Assembly: GCA_937872985.1 (NCBI GenBank)
Contig: CALMUW010000116.1
Span: 1-44,805 of the forward strand
Source: an uncultured Alphaproteobacteria bacterium
GTDB taxonomy: Bacteria > Pseudomonadota > Alphaproteobacteria > Rhizobiales > Aestuariivirgaceae
Direction of reading: 5' to 3'
DNA: 44,805 nucleotides
Positions 33,701 to 40,671 of this stretch are shown here, piece by piece (positions within the stretch are counted from its first letter, which is position 1; each line of letters opens with the position of its first letter). The notes beneath the pieces are model-generated. The model did not search any database. It had not been told where the DNA came from and worked only from the letters and a program-made list of their open reading frames with translations. The position numbers and the translations under genes are program-made.

Positions 33701-34418
33701 CACCAGGAAGGCGCTGGTTGGCGGCGGTGAGCGCCTGGGCGATCTGGCTCATGGTCAGGCCGTGGATGGCCAGTTGCGAAGGTTCAACCTCCACCCGCAA
33801 CTGTTCGAAGCTGCCGCCAGTGACAAAGCTCTGACCGGTGCCGGGCAGAGACTTGAACCGCTGCTGCAGGTCGAGGCCAAGCTTGCGCAACTGCACCAGA
33901 TCGACAACCTTGGATGACAGTGTGACGGTCACCACCGGCACGTCATCAATACTGCGCGGCTTCACCAGCGGCGGCATGACCCCCTTGGGGATCAGGTCCA
34001 TGTGCGACTGGAGCTTGTCGTAGAGCTTGACCAGCGAGGGTTCCATTTCCTCGCCGACGTTGAAACGCACCGTCACCATGGACATGCCGTCCTGGGAGGC
34101 GGAATAGACGTGCTTGACGCCGGACAATTCCGACATGAGCCGTTCCAGCGGCTCGGAAATGAGATTGGTGACTTCGGTGGCACCCGCGCCCGGATAGGCA
34201 ACGAGAATGTCGACCATGGGGACGGAGATCTGCGGGTCTTCCTCGCGCGGGGTGATGGCGGTGCCGAGCAGACCGATGAGGAAGAAGGCCACGAGCAGAA
34301 GCGGCGTCAGCGGCGACTTGATGAAATAGGCAGCGATGCGGCCGGAAATGCCGTTATGCGAGGGCGGCGGGGCGCAATAGCCGCCAGGGTTGGCAGGAGA
34401 GCTGGAACCGCTGGTCAT
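30723..34418 (-). CDS. RND efflux permease with repeated cytosolic tail
   Basis: Residues 1 to about 1065 are a full RND inner-membrane permease: the first helix at about 35-52, TPREEDPQI, a proton-relay helix with adjacent aspartates (GILVDDAIVVVENVYRRW) and twelve predicted helices with two periplasmic domains. Residues about 1090-1231 form an extra tail with four copies of a PPRLxRKT[D/E]-like motif (ARPARLVKKTD, GRPPRLVRKTE, GRPPRLTRKTD, GRPPRLRKKSD) separated by Pro/Ala linkers. Between them the last helix is degraded (LLFGSRFAPSLPLVAFPRG) and runs into a poly-G tract, so that junction is doubtful. It follows its adaptor gene and overlaps the next gene by four bases. The substrate is unknown. 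Confidence 0.88.
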   Translation of the reverse strand: MTSGSSSPANPGGYCAPPPSHNGISGRIAAYFIKSPLTPLLLVAFFLIGLLGTAITPREEDPQISVPMVDILVAYPGAGATEVTNLISEPLERLMSELSGVKHVYSASQDGMSMVTVRFNVGEEMEPSLVKLYDKLQSHMDLIPKGVMPPLVKPRSIDDVPVVTVTLSSKVVDLVQLRKLGLDLQQRFKSLPGTGQSFVTGGSFEQLRVEVEPSQLAIHGLTMSQIAQALTAANQRLPGGDIVDGNAWFDVYTGDFLKSEAEVGELVIATEQGRPVYLRDVAKIHHGESEKKTIVTDTIRREDGSFTTNPAVTVAVAKKRGTNGVTVAEDILAELDVARSNLIPSDVDVTVSRDYGATAKDKVTHLIMKLFIVSALVTVLALVAMGIRPALIVLITIPVVLLMSLAVAYIFNFTINRVSMFALVFAIGILVDDAIVVVENVYRRWLESGRTDDVMTAEAVDEVGNPTILATFTVVAALLPMGFVSGMMGPYMLPIPVLSSAAMIFSLLAAFAFVPWIAAKLKPSMSSLEKAAEREHRQSHHIARAYDGVVGPIMRSRLLGRITLLAIILAMLAAVALFPLKAVAFKMLPYDNKSELQIVLDMPEGSDLFATANLMNRFGEELQKIPEVIAFQTYSGSSSPFNFNGLVRHYFMRQQPWKGDIAVQLLDKAERHRTSHDVAMQIRSIVAPMAEASGARVVVAEAPPGPPVLAPVVAEIYGPTPDTRRQLASDMLAMMKKTPDLVDINTFMERPHNRIAFKADRQRASMYGVALADINREVLMATGGFEAGPLKSERNLEQAVIILQAPLATRVNLGNLLELPVRAANGTSVPLGELGRFEVEEVGKPIYHKDLRAVEYVTADVIGKMGAPLYGMLGVEGALAEYTAPDGQKVSGNFFSRPGDTSVSGFKWDGEWEVTYVTFRDMGLAFMAALVLIYILVVAEFRSFLLPLIVMAPIPLTLIGIVPGHWLLGADFTATSMIGFIALAGIIVRNSILLVEFARAKVGEGMAVKDAITLAAQVRLRPILITALALVIGSMVLLSDPIFQGMAVSLLFGSRFAPSLPLVAFPRGGLSPPPSAPPPPPPAGGPGFNGPVTPVPPAPAPSGVMAEAPAASARPARLVKKTDAMGPAAAEPLMAPPAPAGRPPRLVRKTEAASEADPGAVDPGAPVPGRPPRLTRKTDVVADQPAPAPVIETPVASGRPPRLRKKSDSDEPVLPLSEPARDPGDSEEEPT
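31173..31205. other. Homopolymer G tract in the RND gene, likely artefact
   Basis: Twenty consecutive G (31173-31192), CGGAA, then eight G lie where the last RND helix should end. The adjoining 60 bases on the right translate to a recognisable but degraded helix in which expected Thr and Leu codons have become Pro and Arg, consistent with miscalled G or C. The same type of tract occurs at 20424-20481. Confidence 0.75.
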
Positions 34419-34431
34419 GATTCATCCGCCA

Positions 34432-35718
34432 TTACGGTTTGCCGGAAATGGTTTCGGGCAGGAGCGCGCCGGGGCTGTAGGGCTCGCCAGATTTCAGATT
34501 GGGGGCCGGGTTCAGAACCACGCGCTCACCCTTGCTGAGGCCGGAAAGCACCGCCACCCGGTCGCCCTGCACGTCACCGAGACGCAGGATGCGCATTTCC
34601 ACCATGCCCTGGGGATTGACCGTGTAGGCCAGGGGCAAGCTGCCGCGATAGGCAATGGCCGCCTGAGGCACGGCCGGCGAGAGTTCCTGCGGGCTGCCGC
34701 CGCCGGGCTGAGCCAGCCAGGCCACGCCATACATGCCGGGGGCGGCGCGCGTGCCGGCGGGCAATGCAAGCTTCACCGTGACGGTGCGCTGGGCGCCATC
34801 GGCCACGGGATAGATCTGGGTCAGCTGGGCCCAGAGATTCTCGCCATTGATGGAGACCGGCACCAGGTCACCCTGGTTGAGGTTGCCCACCTGCGACACC
34901 GGCACCTCGATGCGGAAGTCCAGCATGTCCGGCGTGGCGAGATCGACCAGCGGCTGGCCGGGCTGCACCACGTCACCGGCGTGGATGTATTTCTTCACGA
35001 TGACTGACGGCCAGGGCGCGATGGTCCGGAAGTCGCGCAACTTGGAATCGAGGCTGTCAATGCGCGACTGCGCCCCGGTCAGTCCGGCAAGGCGGCGCTC
35101 ATAGTCGGCGCGGGCATTGGAAATGGCCGCGGGGCTGTGGCGCTGCTGTTCGCTGGTCTGCATCGGCCCGTAGGGGCTCTGCCCCATGACGCCCGGCATC
35201 ATGCCGCCGAACATGGTCTGGGCCATGTTGTAAAAGGGAACGCTCATGCGCTCATAGGCATCATAGCCCGGCCCGCCCAGCGGGGAGGACGGCTTGCCAT
35301 AGATATTGTTGTAAAGCTGGGTCTGGGCGTTCTGGGTGTCGCTCATCTCGCCCGCAAGGTTGGCCCAGGCGGCGCGATATTCCGGGCGCAACGAGTCATC
35401 ATCCAGCGCCACCACCAATTGCCCGGCGGAAACACGCTCGCCCTCCTGGCCGGCGACATAGAGGACGCGGCCCGGCACCTGGGCGGTGAGATGCACGCTA
35501 TGGCGCGCCTCGACATAGCCACCGAGGCGCAGGCGCGCCGTGGCCGGCAGTTCGGTCACTTCGGCAAGATTGGCACCGGGGACGCCGAAGAGCGGGGCGG
35601 CCGGTGTCGTAATGGCTGAATGCTCCGGCGCCTCGGATCCCCCGAGACCCCAAACTGTCAGACCGCCAACCACAGCAGCAGCAAAGGTCGGAACAATCCT
35701 TTTCACCACAGACCACAT
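34432..35718 (-). CDS. RND periplasmic adaptor (HlyD/MFP family)
   Basis: This adaptor of about 428 residues has one N-terminal membrane anchor (about 6-26). A split lipoyl/barrel-sandwich domain follows (GGYVEARHSVHLTAQVPGRV, then AGDVVQPGQPLVDLATPDM), with beta-barrel and membrane-proximal domains after it. The hairpin region contains an unusual Met/Pro/Gly insert (around 160-190: MAQTMFGGMMPGVMGQ) in place of a regular coiled coil. It should bridge the RND permease to an outer-membrane channel; no TolC-type gene is in the window. ATG at 35718 is chosen; GTG at 35724 is also in frame. It lies 13 bases before the permease gene. Confidence 0.88.
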   Translation of the reverse strand: MWSVVKRIVPTFAAAVVGGLTVWGLGGSEAPEHSAITTPAAPLFGVPGANLAEVTELPATARLRLGGYVEARHSVHLTAQVPGRVLYVAGQEGERVSAGQLVVALDDDSLRPEYRAAWANLAGEMSDTQNAQTQLYNNIYGKPSSPLGGPGYDAYERMSVPFYNMAQTMFGGMMPGVMGQSPYGPMQTSEQQRHSPAAISNARADYERRLAGLTGAQSRIDSLDSKLRDFRTIAPWPSVIVKKYIHAGDVVQPGQPLVDLATPDMLDFRIEVPVSQVGNLNQGDLVPVSINGENLWAQLTQIYPVADGAQRTVTVKLALPAGTRAAPGMYGVAWLAQPGGGSPQELSPAVPQAAIAYRGSLPLAYTVNPQGMVEMRILRLGDVQGDRVAVLSGLSKGERVVLNPAPNLKSGEPYSPGALLPETISGKP

Positions 35719-35765
35719 GGCCACCCTACTCCCTCACACACAATACTCCACGCCGGCGCGTGACC

Positions 35766-36170
35766 TTACGTCCGCGGTACACGCCCCATGACCGTGAAGC
35801 TCTTGATGAACGGACCGGCCATGGCGGGATTCTTGATCATCGCGCCATAGTCACCCGTCTTGAATTTCAGCTTGCCTGCCGTGTAGGCGAGACCGAGACC
35901 CATCATGCCCAGGCCGTTGGCACACCACTTCTCCCAATCCGCGGGAGAGGCCCTGAGGTCCCAATTCAGGGCTGAGCCGTCATAGGCACCGGCACCGGTG
36001 ACATAACCATTCTCAACCCGCAAGAAACCGCGCGGCTTGTCTTCGCCTTCAAGGCCGTAACCGATCACAGAGTTGAATGCGATCTTGGCAAGCGCATCGC
36101 CAAGCTCTTTCTCGTCGTTCCAGGCGTTACCGAAGTCCACCATCCAGTCGTCAGAAAAAAGCGCTGCCAT
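35766..36170 (-). CDS. SCP2-like sterol/lipid-carrier family protein
   Basis: This 134-residue soluble protein has no signal peptide. It is consistent with a small SCP-2-type lipid-binding fold: an N-terminal helix, beta strands around GFLRVENGYVTGAGAY, and the C-terminal KLKFKTGDYGAMIKNPAMAGPF, close to the GKLKxxGD signature of the family. Binding of a hydrophobic molecule is inferred. It is the first gene of the block, ahead of the RND adaptor, and follows a long AT-rich regulatory region. It may deliver or sense the substrate of the transporter. Confidence 0.65.
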   Translation of the reverse strand: MAALFSDDWMVDFGNAWNDEKELGDALAKIAFNSVIGYGLEGEDKPRGFLRVENGYVTGAGAYDGSALNWDLRASPADWEKWCANGLGMMGLGLAYTAGKLKFKTGDYGAMIKNPAMAGPFIKSFTVMGRVPRT

Positions 36171-36331
36171 TTCCCATGTCCCTCACCAAAGCGGATGCGA
36201 CCACCCGCATCCGTGTCCACATCGGGTCCGCCCGCCAGCGGAATCATGCTGTTCGTTTCGGTTCTGTTTTCAGACCTGTCACAACAGCATGTTCTAATGT
36301 TTGCACCTTGTTATATCTGGGGCAAGCGCAG

Positions 36332-36355
36332 AAATGCCGTAAATATCAGGCATTT
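36332..36355. promoter_or_regulatory. Inverted repeat upstream of the SCP2/RND block
   Basis: AAATGCC (36332-36338) and GGCATTT (36349-36355) are perfect arms 10 bases apart, in an AT-rich region 160-185 bases before the SCP2-like gene. It is a candidate operator. The gap 36171-36639 has markedly lower GC than its neighbours and no credible gene. Confidence 0.4.
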
Positions 36356-36424
36356 AGCATATTCATTTTCTGTAATATTATCGGAAGCAATTGAGAAAAA
36401 TCGTTTTTTTGACTCTTCCGCGCA

Positions 36425-36447
36425 TTTGCGCATTGCCGATGCGCAAA
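36425..36447. promoter_or_regulatory. Perfect 9-bp inverted repeat, candidate operator
   Basis: TTTGCGCAT (36425-36433) and ATGCGCAAA (36439-36447) are separated by TGCCG. No T run follows on either strand, so an operator is likelier than a terminator. It lies about 255 bases upstream of the SCP2-like gene and about 190 bases after the oxidase operon ends. Confidence 0.45.
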
Positions 36448-36504
36448 AAATGAATTGCAATTTACCTTAACCCGAAACGAAAAGCCGCGCGCTTTCTCCG
36501 GCGT

Positions 36505-36536
36505 TTTGTCAGTTGACTCGGGGCTGTCCTGACAAA
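36505..36536. other. Inverted repeat downstream of the oxidase operon
   Basis: TTTGTCAG (36505-36512) and CTGACAAA (36529-36536) are perfect arms 16 bases apart. It lies about 105 bases after the stop of the di-haem cytochrome gene. It could be a weak terminator of the oxidase operon or another operator of the SCP2/RND block; the sequence does not decide. Confidence 0.35.
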
Positions 36537-36639
36537 TTTTCAGTTTACCAATGGTGTATCTTCCCCACCGCCACACTGTTGCGCTGCCGGAATGACGAAG
36601 AAGTCCAGAAAGACACATCGCCCGGCTCGCGCAACGCCG

Positions 36640-37464
36640 TCATTCGGCGATGGCATGCGGGTCGGGCGGCGGCAGGCCGGCGATGTAATCCGACACGGCC
36701 CGCCGGTCAGCGTCCGACAGAGCCTTGGCAATATCGTTCATCATCGTGTCGGGTGAGTTGTGGCGCAGGCCCGAGGTCCAGAACAGAAGCTGCTGATCGA
36801 GATAGGCGGCGGGCTGACCCGCCAGGGCCGGGAAGTCGGGGTCAACACCGAGGCCCTGATCGCCATGGCAGGTGAAGCACCCGGCGAGGCCTTTGGCATC
36901 ATCGCCTGCCGTGGCCAGTTGCGCGCCGCGCTTGAGATCGCCGCCGAGCATGGCATGGGCCACGGTGGGCGCCGCCATGGCGGCATAGGCCGCACCCAGA
37001 CTGGTCCGTTCCTCCGGCGACAGGGCCAGCGCCACGACCCGCATGGAGTCGTTGACGCGGGTGCCCGCGGCAAAGTCGTTGAGCTGCTTGGTGATGTAGG
37101 CGGCGGAGAGGCCGGCCAGCCGTGGCACGGCATCGGCACCCTCGCCCGCCAGACCATGACAGGAGGAACAGGCCCAGGCCGCGCCCTTGCCGCCCGCAAT
37201 GATGGCCAGCGCCGCAGGATCGGCGGCCAGGGCGGGCATGGGCTGGCCCAGCGCCCTCGGCGGCTGCGAAGGCAGATGCTGACCGCCGGTTGTCGGGTTG
37301 GGGGAGGCCAGTGGCATGACCGGTTCCCGGTCCATGATGAAGACCGACACACCCCAAAGCAGAAGGCCGAAGGCACCGAGATAGAAGGGCGCGGGAATGC
37401 CACGCTCCTCCTCATAGGGTTCAAAGTGTTCATCGGAGCGATGCTGGCCGTTCTGCCCGTTCAT
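36640..37464 (-). CDS. Membrane-anchored di-haem cytochrome c, CcoP-like
   Basis: This 274-residue protein has one membrane helix (about 27-45) and a periplasmic part with two haem sites, CSSCH (Cys99, Cys102, His103) and CFTCH (Cys196, Cys199, His200). Each is followed by an LAG-type loop and a Met-containing segment for the sixth ligand. The plan matches CcoP of cbb3 oxidases, although the N-terminus has one helix rather than the two-helix hairpin common in CcoP. It is the last gene of the oxidase operon and overlaps the CcoO-like gene by four bases. It probably receives electrons from a soluble cytochrome or the bc1 complex. Confidence 0.85.
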   Translation of the reverse strand: MNGQNGQHRSDEHFEPYEEERGIPAPFYLGAFGLLLWGVSVFIMDREPVMPLASPNPTTGGQHLPSQPPRALGQPMPALAADPAALAIIAGGKGAAWACSSCHGLAGEGADAVPRLAGLSAAYITKQLNDFAAGTRVNDSMRVVALALSPEERTSLGAAYAAMAAPTVAHAMLGGDLKRGAQLATAGDDAKGLAGCFTCHGDQGLGVDPDFPALAGQPAAYLDQQLLFWTSGLRHNSPDTMMNDIAKALSDADRRAVSDYIAGLPPPDPHAIAE

Positions 37465-38078
37465 CGCTCGGCCCCCCTGTCGTATCCAGCGTCGCGCGGC
37501 GCGCTGGCGGGTGGCGGCTGGTCATGTTTCAGCCCCTGAAGATAGGCGACGAGGTCAAGGGCTTCGGGCCGGGCCACGATGACACCGGACTTGGGTGCAT
37601 AATTCTGGGTCAAGGCCACCACCACATCTCCGGTCTCCGCCTTATCCTTGTGGACGAACAGGAAGGGATAGGCCGGCATGATGGACCAGGGCGCAATGGC
37701 GCGAGGCTGGTAGAGATGGGTCAATTGCCAGCCCTGGCTGGGCAGACGCGCACCGATGTTGAACAGGTCGGGGCCGCTGCGCATGGTGCCGAGCAGATGT
37801 GGCCGGTCGTAGTAGTAGTCCGAGGCGACGGCTGCCCGGCCCCACCCGCGATCGCTATCCGGTGCCTGGGCGAGGCTGCGCGGCTGCTGGCTGTGGCAAT
37901 AGACGCAGCCCAGGGAAACATATTGGTCTCGCCCCCGTAGTTGCTGGGCGGTGTAGGGTTGCAGACCAGGCGTGGGCCCCACGGCGCCCACCTGCAGGCC
38001 CGGCGCGACCACCAGCACCAAGGTGGCGAAGGCGAGAATGGCAAGCGCGAGGATGGCGAGAGGAAAGACCCGGTTCAT
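37461..38078 (-). CDS. cbb3-type oxidase mono-haem subunit CcoO-like
   Basis: This 205-residue protein has one N-terminal membrane helix (about 6-27) and a single haem c site CVYCH (Cys58, Cys61, His62). The region around SIMPAYPFLF supplies the axial Met in the family-typical context, and GPDLFNIGARLPSQGW is also characteristic of CcoO. It passes electrons from the di-haem subunit to the catalytic subunit. It overlaps both neighbouring genes by four bases, so all three are translationally coupled. Confidence 0.9.
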   Translation of the reverse strand: MNRVFPLAILALAILAFATLVLVVAPGLQVGAVGPTPGLQPYTAQQLRGRDQYVSLGCVYCHSQQPRSLAQAPDSDRGWGRAAVASDYYYDRPHLLGTMRSGPDLFNIGARLPSQGWQLTHLYQPRAIAPWSIMPAYPFLFVHKDKAETGDVVVALTQNYAPKSGVIVARPEALDLVAYLQGLKHDQPPPASAPRDAGYDRGAER

Positions 38079-39622
38079 GCGGCAGTCCTCGCGAGGGTCT
38101 GCGGGGCCCTTTGCATGAACAGGGCCGCCACATGGAAGGCGAAGATGAAATGCCCCAGGGTCATCAGGGTGCCGCCCAGGGAGCGCGCCTCAAGATAGGG
38201 TTTGAGCAGGGTCACGCTGTCGGCGAAGGGGCGCAGCGCGTCGAGCATGACCTTGCCCTGCAGCCAGCCGCCCACGGTCAGCGCCACGAAGTAAATGGCG
38301 AAGCCGACCAGCACCAGCCAGTAATGCAGCGGGATCAGCGCGGGCCAGGGCCAGGGCCGGCCCACCAGCCTCGGCCCAACCTCATAGACGAAGCCGAAGA
38401 GCACGAAGGCAACGAAGCCATAGACGCCGAGATGGGCGTGGCCCACGGTGTAATGGGTGAAATGAGCGATGGTGTTGACACTGCGCAAGGCCTCCACCGA
38501 ACCTTGCAGCGAGGCCGCCGTATACATGAGCGCGCCGAGCCAGACGAAGCGCAGCGGATAGGAATCGCGAAGCGCCCAGAGATTATTCACCATCGTCACA
38601 TGCTGGTTCACCGCCACGGCGATGACCGGCAGGAACATCATCACCGAATGGACGATGGAGACATTGACCAGCCAGGTGGGGACCGGCCCGCCGATGAGAT
38701 GGTGAATGCCGACCTGGCTGTAGAACAGGGCCAGGCCCCAGAAGCCGACCAGCGACAGGCTGTAGGAATAGATGGGCTTGCCGATGATTTTGGGAATGAA
38801 ATAATAGGCGATGCCCACGCCCAGCGGCGTCAGCCAGAGGCCCAGCACATTATGGGCAAACCACCAGTTCACCGCCGCCTGCTCCGCGCCCGAGTGAACG
38901 TAGGGGAAATTGGCGATGATGAAGAGAACCGGAAACCAGCACAGGGCGGCAATGAAGTACCAGCCCGAGACATAGATGTGATTGACCTGACGGGAAAGCG
39001 CGGAAGCAATGAGCGGAATGGCGAAGAGCGCCCCGCCGACCGCCAGGGCTCCGTCGATCTGCCAGGGAATTTCCAGCCACTCCAGTCCGTCGGTCCAGCC
39101 GAGCGCGATGGCGATGAGCCCCGCCGCCAGACCGGCATTCCAGATCACCGCGCCATAGAGCGGCAAGCGCGGAAACCGCAGCGGCGTGTGAAAGATGCGC
39201 GGGATGAGCCACATGACGGCGGCGAGGCTTCCCAATGACGACCAGCCATAGGCCACGGCATTGAGATGCAGTGTGCGCAGGCGCCCGAAGGTCAGGGGTG
39301 CCCACTGGTCGAGCAGATCGGGCCAATGCATCTTGAGCGAGCTGATGAGGCCGAAGATGGAGCCGAGCACCAGCCACAAGATGGCGCTGGCGATGAGAAC
39401 CCGGACGGGGCCGCGGGAGACTTCATCGATGCCCGCGGCTTCGGTGTCGAAACGATGATCCCTGTCCTTGTGGTTTACGGCGTCATCCGCGGTGAAGATG
39501 ATATTGGCATCGCGCTGATCCACATCGAACTGCCCGCCGGTGATGCCCCAGATGAGGAACAGCAGGGCGATGAGCGAAATGACAAAGCTGAGGGCAAGCA
39601 GACTGCCAATGGTGAGGGCCAT
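38075..39622 (-). CDS. C-family (cbb3-type) oxidase catalytic subunit with CcoS-like N-terminus
   Basis: This membrane protein of about 515 residues has the catalytic-core ligands of CcoN: haem b His119 (FGRLRTLHLNA), CuB ligands His257 (WFAHN) and His307-His308, haem ligands His395 and His397 (TVGHAHLG), and Tyr301 placed six residues before His307 as for the cross-linked tyrosine of oxygen reductases. That tyrosine argues for O2 rather than NO reduction. Residues 1-48 are an extra helix plus GGQFDVDQRDANIIF, which looks like the assembly factor CcoS fused in frame. ATG at 39622 is chosen; a GTG at 39643 is also in frame. It is the first gene of the operon. Confidence 0.9.
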   Translation of the reverse strand: MALTIGSLLALSFVISLIALLFLIWGITGGQFDVDQRDANIIFTADDAVNHKDRDHRFDTEAAGIDEVSRGPVRVLIASAILWLVLGSIFGLISSLKMHWPDLLDQWAPLTFGRLRTLHLNAVAYGWSSLGSLAAVMWLIPRIFHTPLRFPRLPLYGAVIWNAGLAAGLIAIALGWTDGLEWLEIPWQIDGALAVGGALFAIPLIASALSRQVNHIYVSGWYFIAALCWFPVLFIIANFPYVHSGAEQAAVNWWFAHNVLGLWLTPLGVGIAYYFIPKIIGKPIYSYSLSLVGFWGLALFYSQVGIHHLIGGPVPTWLVNVSIVHSVMMFLPVIAVAVNQHVTMVNNLWALRDSYPLRFVWLGALMYTAASLQGSVEALRSVNTIAHFTHYTVGHAHLGVYGFVAFVLFGFVYEVGPRLVGRPWPWPALIPLHYWLVLVGFAIYFVALTVGGWLQGKVMLDALRPFADSVTLLKPYLEARSLGGTLMTLGHFIFAFHVAALFMQRAPQTLARTAA

Positions 39623-39724
39623 GGTATCGCCGTCTTCGCACACAATTGAATGAGCGAGAAACGGCAGTGCCGGTCAGTTGGTTCCGGCCTCACGGCGATG
39701 TGACAGGCCTAGCGCAACGGACGA

Positions 39725-39743
39725 TCAAATCGGAACGATTTGA
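39725..39743. promoter_or_regulatory. Perfect 19-bp inverted repeat upstream of the oxidase operon
   Basis: TCAAATCG (39725-39732), GAA, CGATTTGA (39736-39743). It lies about 100-120 bases before the catalytic subunit gene, a position suited to an operator. The half-sites face the opposite way from the FNR consensus TTGAT-N4-ATCAA, so another regulator is implied. A second small palindrome, CAGTTG-ATTC-CAACTG, is at 39793-39808. Confidence 0.45.
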
Positions 39744-39821
39744 GGGAGAAAAGTTGCGCCAACATATTGATTTTCGAGCAACTTGTCGGCGGCAGTTGAT
39801 TCCAACTGACCACCGGTTGCT

Positions 39822-40658
39822 CTAGCCCGCGCCGAAGCCCTCGACAAAGAGATCAGGCAATGGATTCGCCCCCGAAACGACCGCATATTGTGCAAGATCT
39901 GCAACACCTTCCTGGGTCAGCACGTCCTCGTCGATGAAGAAATTGCCGGTGCATTCGCGGGCTTGCCGCGTCACAATGGCATGGGCCGCATCGGCCACGA
40001 TTTCCGGCCTGCGGCAATGTTCCGGCCTGATCATGCCGCCCAGCATGGCCAGGGCCGCCGTGGCGATGATGGTGCGCGGCCAGAGCGCATTGGCGGCGAT
40101 GCCGTGTTCCCTGAACTCCTCGGCCCAGCCCAGCACGCACAGGCTCATGCCCATCTTGGACATGGTGTAGGCGACATGCGGGCCATACCATTTGGGATCC
40201 AGCGAGGGCGGCGGCGAGAGCGTGAGGATATGCGGGTTCACCGCCCTTTTCAGGTGCGGCAGGCAGGCCTGGGTGACGGTGAAGGTGCCACGCTGGTTCA
40301 CCTGCATCATCAGGTCATAGCGGCGCATGGGCGTGTCCGCCGTGTTGGTCAGGTTGATGGCGCTGGCATTGTTGACCACTATGTCGATGGCGCCGAAACG
40401 ATCGATGGCGGCGGCAACCCCGGCCCTGACACTCTCCTCCTCGCGCACATCCACCACCACGGCCAAGGCCTTGCCGCCCGCCGCCGCGATCTCGGCAGCA
40501 GCGGAATGAATGGTGCCCGGCAGGCGCTTGTGCTCCGTGTCGGTCTTGGCGGCCACCACGATGTTGGCCCCATCGCGCGCCGCACGCAATGCAATGGCCT
40601 TGCCGATGCCGCGCGAGGCACCGGTGATGAACAGCGTCTTGCCTGCAAGCGTTCTCAT
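39822..40658 (-). CDS. Short-chain dehydrogenase, HSDL2-like
   Basis: This 278-residue SDR has the cofactor motif TGASRGIGKA near the N-terminus, NNAS in the fourth strand, a catalytic serine in ILTLSPPPS and the active pair YTMSK. The extended loop after the serine (PPPSLDPKWYGPHVAY) and the C-terminal NFFIDEDVLTQEGV segment are typical of the HSDL2-like group linked to peroxisomal or bacterial fatty-acid metabolism. ATG at 40658 follows a GGGGGAG ribosome site. It lies 13 bases after the thioesterase gene and closes the lipid gene group. The substrate is unknown. Confidence 0.87.
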   Translation of the reverse strand: MRTLAGKTLFITGASRGIGKAIALRAARDGANIVVAAKTDTEHKRLPGTIHSAAAEIAAAGGKALAVVVDVREEESVRAGVAAAIDRFGAIDIVVNNASAINLTNTADTPMRRYDLMMQVNQRGTFTVTQACLPHLKRAVNPHILTLSPPPSLDPKWYGPHVAYTMSKMGMSLCVLGWAEEFREHGIAANALWPRTIIATAALAMLGGMIRPEHCRRPEIVADAAHAIVTRQARECTGNFFIDEDVLTQEGVADLAQYAVVSGANPLPDLFVEGFGAG

Positions 40659-40671
40659 GGTTCTCCCCCTC

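Noticed and set aside
31524..33917. 797-codon open frame opposite the RND permease
   Set aside because: An antisense shadow of a conserved transporter with low-complexity His/Gly/Asp composition and no motif.
39768..39783. FNR-like TTGATTTTCGAGCAA upstream of the oxidase
   Set aside because: The second half-site is degenerate and the spacing is wrong for FNR/FixK.
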